64,000 nt of DNA, from positions 49,843,535-49,907,534 of the forward strand of contig NC_134843.1 in assembly GCF_965363235.1 (NCBI RefSeq), in the 5' to 3' direction. The stretch's first letter is position 1; each line of letters starts with the position of its first letter. This DNA is from Mytilus galloprovincialis (Eukaryota > Mollusca > Bivalvia > Mytilida > Mytilidae). Positions 29,401 to 35,400 of this stretch are shown here, piece by piece. The translations under genes and the position numbers were made by a program. Below the pieces are notes generated by a model that was not told where the DNA came from, made no database searches, and saw nothing but the letters and a program-made list of their open reading frames with translations.

Positions 29401-32400
29401 ATACACATTAATATTTTATTTAAATCAAATACATTATTAAAGATATAGGTATTTTAACATAACGTTAATATATTAGAGAATATACGTTAATGTTTCTAAT
29501 AATAAAATCGAATTGTCCGAAGAGAACGCCACTGCAAATATATTGATATTCGCAGGCTGAAGAGTCATTGAAGGGTCTTTATGAAGTTATATTAATGTAA
29601 GATTCCATGTGTTAAATAAAATACATTTTATTTTTCATTGGTTACAAATTAATTGTTTTCGTTAAACACGTGTCTAATGCATAGAAATTAATATGGTTTG
29701 ATTATATTGATATCAACATGTGCAAACAATTTATTTTCACGATGTACAAACACATCTCTCTGAGTAAGGTATGAGTATCAATTTCAGTTATATATATACA
29801 TGTTTGACATAATTTAAAAAAAAAAACATTGTTATAGGATCACAGAAGGTATGGTTGAGGAGCAGCTATTTGTTGAAGAACCCGCATTCCTAAAGAAAGA
29901 CAACGATGTTTATGAACAGATTGTAGTTGTTGAAAACATTGAGAGCAATCCCAACTCAAAAACATTTTGCGCATGTGAACAACAAGCTGGCAGTTCCGAC
30001 TCACTAGATGATTTTAACAGCGTACATTGTAATTTGACAGATAGCACTGAGCAATGTTCAGGTTCACCAAGCCCTTCTAGCGCATATGTTCAATACCAAT
30101 CTTGCTTTCAGCCTCTACGGAAAAGACGATCAGTAAATTTTCCTCATAAACTAAGTAAACGAAGTTTAAATAATAATGATGATGAGATTGATTTCAAGCC
30201 ATTAGCGTACAGTGATGACGTCAATGAAACAGAGATTGAGGTAATTTCAATTTCCAGACTGAGTAAGACTTTTTTTTATATCTAAGATAAAACAATGTTA
30301 AAAGAATAACAAATTTATAATAAATTTTGAACAGCAGGTAAAGAAAATTTACCTCTGTATTAATTTGAATGTTTAAAGTGGTACCTGACCCCTTAACTAA
30401 AATCAATTTGGCTCGTTTAATTTTCCTAAAATTTTGACAAAGTATTTACTTTGACCCTTTGACAAAAATATAAAAAAAATCAAAAAAATTGAACCAACCG
30501 TTTAATCAGAAAAAATACACTGGTTATATAGCAGTTTGAAAAACACTTATTTTGATCATTGAGAAGCTTAATATTCCCTTAAGAACACAACGTCATTTAA
30601 ACATTCTGCTGATTTTACAGAGTTATCTCCCTGTAGTGTTAGGTTCCACATTAAAAAAAATGTTTGAAAATGTTCGCATTTATGGCAAGAAAACGCATTT
30701 AGAAACAACATTGCGTGTATGTATACTACATGTACTTTCTTTTACAGTCAACAGCAACCTTTCGAAATGGTTGGACGTCAGACAGAGCATATAACATATG
30801 TTTCAACAGCATAAACGATGCATTGCAGAATGATATGTACAAGGATTATGTTGATGTACCTGTCGAAAAGTTCATCGAGGCGTGTGTTAAGGATATAGAA
30901 GTATGGTTTTTTTTCATTATTGAAAAACGGGGATACGAAAACAAACCAAAACCTTTTCCATTCACAAGGAGAAACTTTTGCACAGAACCAGAATGGATCT
31001 TAAAAATTTAATATAAAATAATATCAGACAATATTTACTCTCACAAACTCTTTAGGTTTTTTTAAAACTTGCGTTTAAAATTTTCCTAATTTGCACAAAA
31101 CATTAATTGGTACATGTAGAAAATTTCATGAAAAGTAGTCGTAAAGATCCAAAGGACAGCAATACAAATTGTTAATACAATGATCTCATTAACATAAAAA
31201 AAGTTCTCCAATTTGATGTATTCATATGAAGATCCAGGCTTACTCTATTATTATTTAAGTTTTTCTTATTTTTGTCGTCTGTTGTTTTGCCATAAATCAG
31301 ATCACTGGAACTTTATTTATATTGTTCCACGTTAATTTTATGTGGAGGCCCCTTAAGTTTACTACATGTATTTATTATGTTCATTATTTAAGGCTATACG
31401 ATGATCTGTAAAGGTTAAAATCTGCTTATTTTTTACTCTGACGGATAAAAGAGGGACGAAAGATACCAAAGGGACAGTCAAATTCATAAATCGAAAATAA
31501 ACTGACAACTCTATGGCTAAAAATGAAAAAGACAAACAGACAAACAATAGTACACATGAAACAACATAGAAAACTAAAGAATAAACAACACGAACCCCAC
31601 CAAAACTAGGGGTGATCTCAGATGCTCTGGAAGGGTAAGCAGATCCTGCTCCACATGTGGCACCCGTCGTGTTGCTTATATGATAACAAATCCGGTAAAT
31701 AGTCTAATTCGGTAGGTCACATTCATGACAGGGAAAGGGATTGTAGTTACGACGTAAGGAACATATCCGATATCATTTGTGAAACAGTAATTCCATAACG
31801 GCCAACAAACTCGTGATGGCGTCCGTAAAATTTACGAAGGGGTGATTTCAACTTCACCATTTGGAACTCTTGGTGTAATAGCTTCCTTGTGAGCAGCAAC
31901 CCTTTATCAAGAAAGTCATGATACGAAATGCAAGCACGGGAATATCGTATCAATTGGGAGATATATACCTCGTATGCAGGTACTGCTGGAATGTTGCTAC
32001 TTAGACATGGAAAGTTCACAATTGGAAAGCTGAAATCATCTCTTTTGTCATAAAGTTTTGTTTTTAACCGACCCTCATTGTCAATTTTTAGATGTAAGTC
32101 AAGATATGAGGCTGACTTAACTGTATCTGTAGTATCCTTTATCTCTAGTTCGATGGGATAGATGCGTTCCACATAGTAACCAAATTTTGAATTATTTAGT
32201 AAAAGAACATTATCTATATATATAGCGGAAAGTAGAGTTAAAGGATATCGCTAACTTCGTAGATTTCTTCCTAAGAAGTTCCTGCATGAAGTCAGCCTCA
32301 TAATAATACAGAAACAAGTCGTCAAGTAGAGGGGCACAATTTGTTCCCATTGGATCGCCGATAAGTATCTATATAATATTATGGATCTTCATCGTGCTTT

Positions 32401-35400
32401 ACCCGAAATTGAATTAATAACTAATTATGTTCAATTGGTTTTTTTCCGTTACATTTTAGAAATACATATTTCAAGCTAATTCATAATGGTACTTGCTGAA
32501 TCATGTATAAGTTAAATATGTTTTAATAATATGGTTATAAGCTCGTTAATGTTGAGGTTATACCCTTAGGTTGCAGGCGACACAACGTTTCTTACAGACA
32601 CAGTAAATGCCATGGTAACGAGCATTATGACAGAGCTTGTGAAAACTGAATCTCTGTATACACAAAAATCTGCCGACGGATCACAGACATTGTTAGAATA
32701 TTTTGCCAGTGGATTATGTCTGAACAACTGCAGTGATAATGGAATTTGTAAAGAAGGTTTGTTCAGAGAATTAAATAAAGCGATTAATTCATAAATGAAA
32801 ATAACAATTATACTTCTTTTCCTCATAAGCTCTGTAAAAAGAAAAATCACAAAAATACTGAACAACGAGGAAAATTCAAACCGGAAAGTCCCTTATCAAA
32901 TTTCAAAATTAAAAGTTCAAACATATCAAACGAATGGAAAACAGCCGTCATATTCCTGACTTTAATTAAAACTGGCTTTATAGCTAGCTCAACATCTTAT
33001 TTGTATGAAAGTCGCAACAAATTTCATTATATTGACAACAATGTGTGAACAAAACAAACAGACATAAAAGAATACAATTTTTCAACTACCACTTGTTCAT
33101 TAAACACTTGAAATAAACAGTGTTGTGTGCTCACAATTGTAGGGGTTTGCATTTGTGACAGTGGATATGTAGGGGAGGATTGCTCTTATAACACTTCGTC
33201 ACCACCGACTGGTATCAGTCTTCCTTTCAATGGTGAATGTAAACTCACAGCTCGTTCATGTGAAGCAATGAATGTATTTGGAGAATTTGTATCAACCTCT
33301 GTATGGTGTAAGCGGAGACATTTTCAGGTATAGTTTTACATATATGTTTTATACCAATCAAAATTTGTGTTAATTTCTTATTCAATGAAGTGATTAAATT
33401 TACAAATCTAAAAAGCAGTTTCCGTCCTCACCTTTCGATATTCGAGTTGAATGCAATTGAAGACAAAGAATCTTCTATATTTTAGAGCTTAACTATTCGT
33501 TTTACGGATCAGTCTTGGTTAATCCCAAAACACATAGACATACATAGCATCATAAAATGTTTCAGGCGTCTGGCGTATCAACTTATAAGCCTGGTACCTT
33601 TGATAGCTAATGCCAAACATTGGATTCTGTTGACAATATTGCATTTGAAATATATTTCATATTTTCAGATTTTAGAAAATGATCTGCTGTACACAACAAG
33701 CAATGAAGTTGTTTCAGTTGAATACAGAAACCCCTTCATGTTAACCCTAGATCTTCCAACGTCTAGGAAGAAAAGATCAGTAGACAGCAACGTTTTGTCA
33801 GAGGGTTACGACATCAGTTTTTCATATGATGGCCAGAATTTTGGGAAGGAAACCAGTATCATCATTTACGATGATCTCAAGTATTCATGTAATACAACGA
33901 CAAAAACGTGCATACCATTGGTATGTAAATGTTCTACTATCCCTGTTTCATTTTGTGTTTCAGTCTTTTCCGGTTTGCTTCATTACGAACTAATAAAGCC
34001 TTGTATTTAAATTTGGTAATATTATAGATAATAATGAATAAAAAGGAACCTAGACTCACCAAAGAACAAACAAAAAGTGAGATCTCTATATTACTAGTAC
34101 TTCATCTATGTATCACCTTCATCTAGACGATGACCAAAATCTTACACAAACGTCATAATTTCAATAAATCAACAATGAATTACTTCAACGAAAAAACTAA
34201 AGAGAAAAAGAAACCATTTAAAAAAAAGTAAAAGAGAGAAACAAAAAACAAACCATTTAGCTATTTATCGGCTGAACAGACAACTTTTACACAAAATGAT
34301 AAAATAACAATACACAATGATTATTTGATTTGAAAGACTTTTCCATGGTATATTGACAACATTAAACCCAACATACCTTAGAATCGTTTTAATTTGCTAT
34401 TTTATTATTATTACCGGCAGCAAAGAAACTTATTCATATTAGTTAGAATATGCTTTCACAAAAAAGTAGGCTTTCAACTTCCTTAGATAAACTGAAATAC
34501 ATTGTCTATACTGGCCATTGAATATTTACTTTCTTAGTTCTAATATTTAACTATTTGTTTTAATATTGTCATACCGGTATTTTAGAGTCTGTAAGATTAT
34601 TCGCTTCTAGATCAATGTTTTATAGCAAATTTGAAAGAATATGATATCGAAAATCTATTTTCAGATTGTGAACGAATCAACAGAAACCAAACAGAGTAAA
34701 TACCTTTTTCCTTCTTTTATTTATATTCTACAGATAATCTTTATCTCTATATCATGTATATATGGCATAGCTTTCTATATATCAACTAATGATACCGTTA
34801 ATAGTTACTTTAAAATTTTAAAATTTACGTGTGTAAGACATATAATTGTGATTAAGCAATGCTTATTACATATTCACATTAAGTAGAAATTAAGAAAAAT
34901 TCTTTGAGAATCGAAGACGGAAAGTCCCAACTCAAATAGTAAAAGTTCAAACACATCAAACGAATGGATAAGATTATCATATTCCTAAGTTGGTACAGAA
35001 ATGTTCCTATATTTTCCTAAACGGAAGGTTATACAGGCAGAAGAAGTGTACTCAGATGCCAATTTGTTTTCGTTCATCTGTGTATAATTTTGATATTACA
35101 AATGCCGTAATTTTTTCCCCAAGTTGATGTTTTTCTGAAATTGTTAAGCATTTCACAGCGGTATAATACTCTTACTTTAAATATTCATCCCTTATTTTTA
35201 TTAACGTTTTATTCACATTGTATCAGATCAATTGTATTCGTTCAGTGTATGTTCATTCGTGGTACCTTGTACTACGTCTTTTGATTAAGGTAAGCAATCC
35301 CAACTTATATTTTATAGTGTGTTTTTTCATGTTGTGATGTTACACTATTGTTTCAGATAAGAGTGAAGGTTAGGTACCATTACAATGTTTAAACCGGCTG

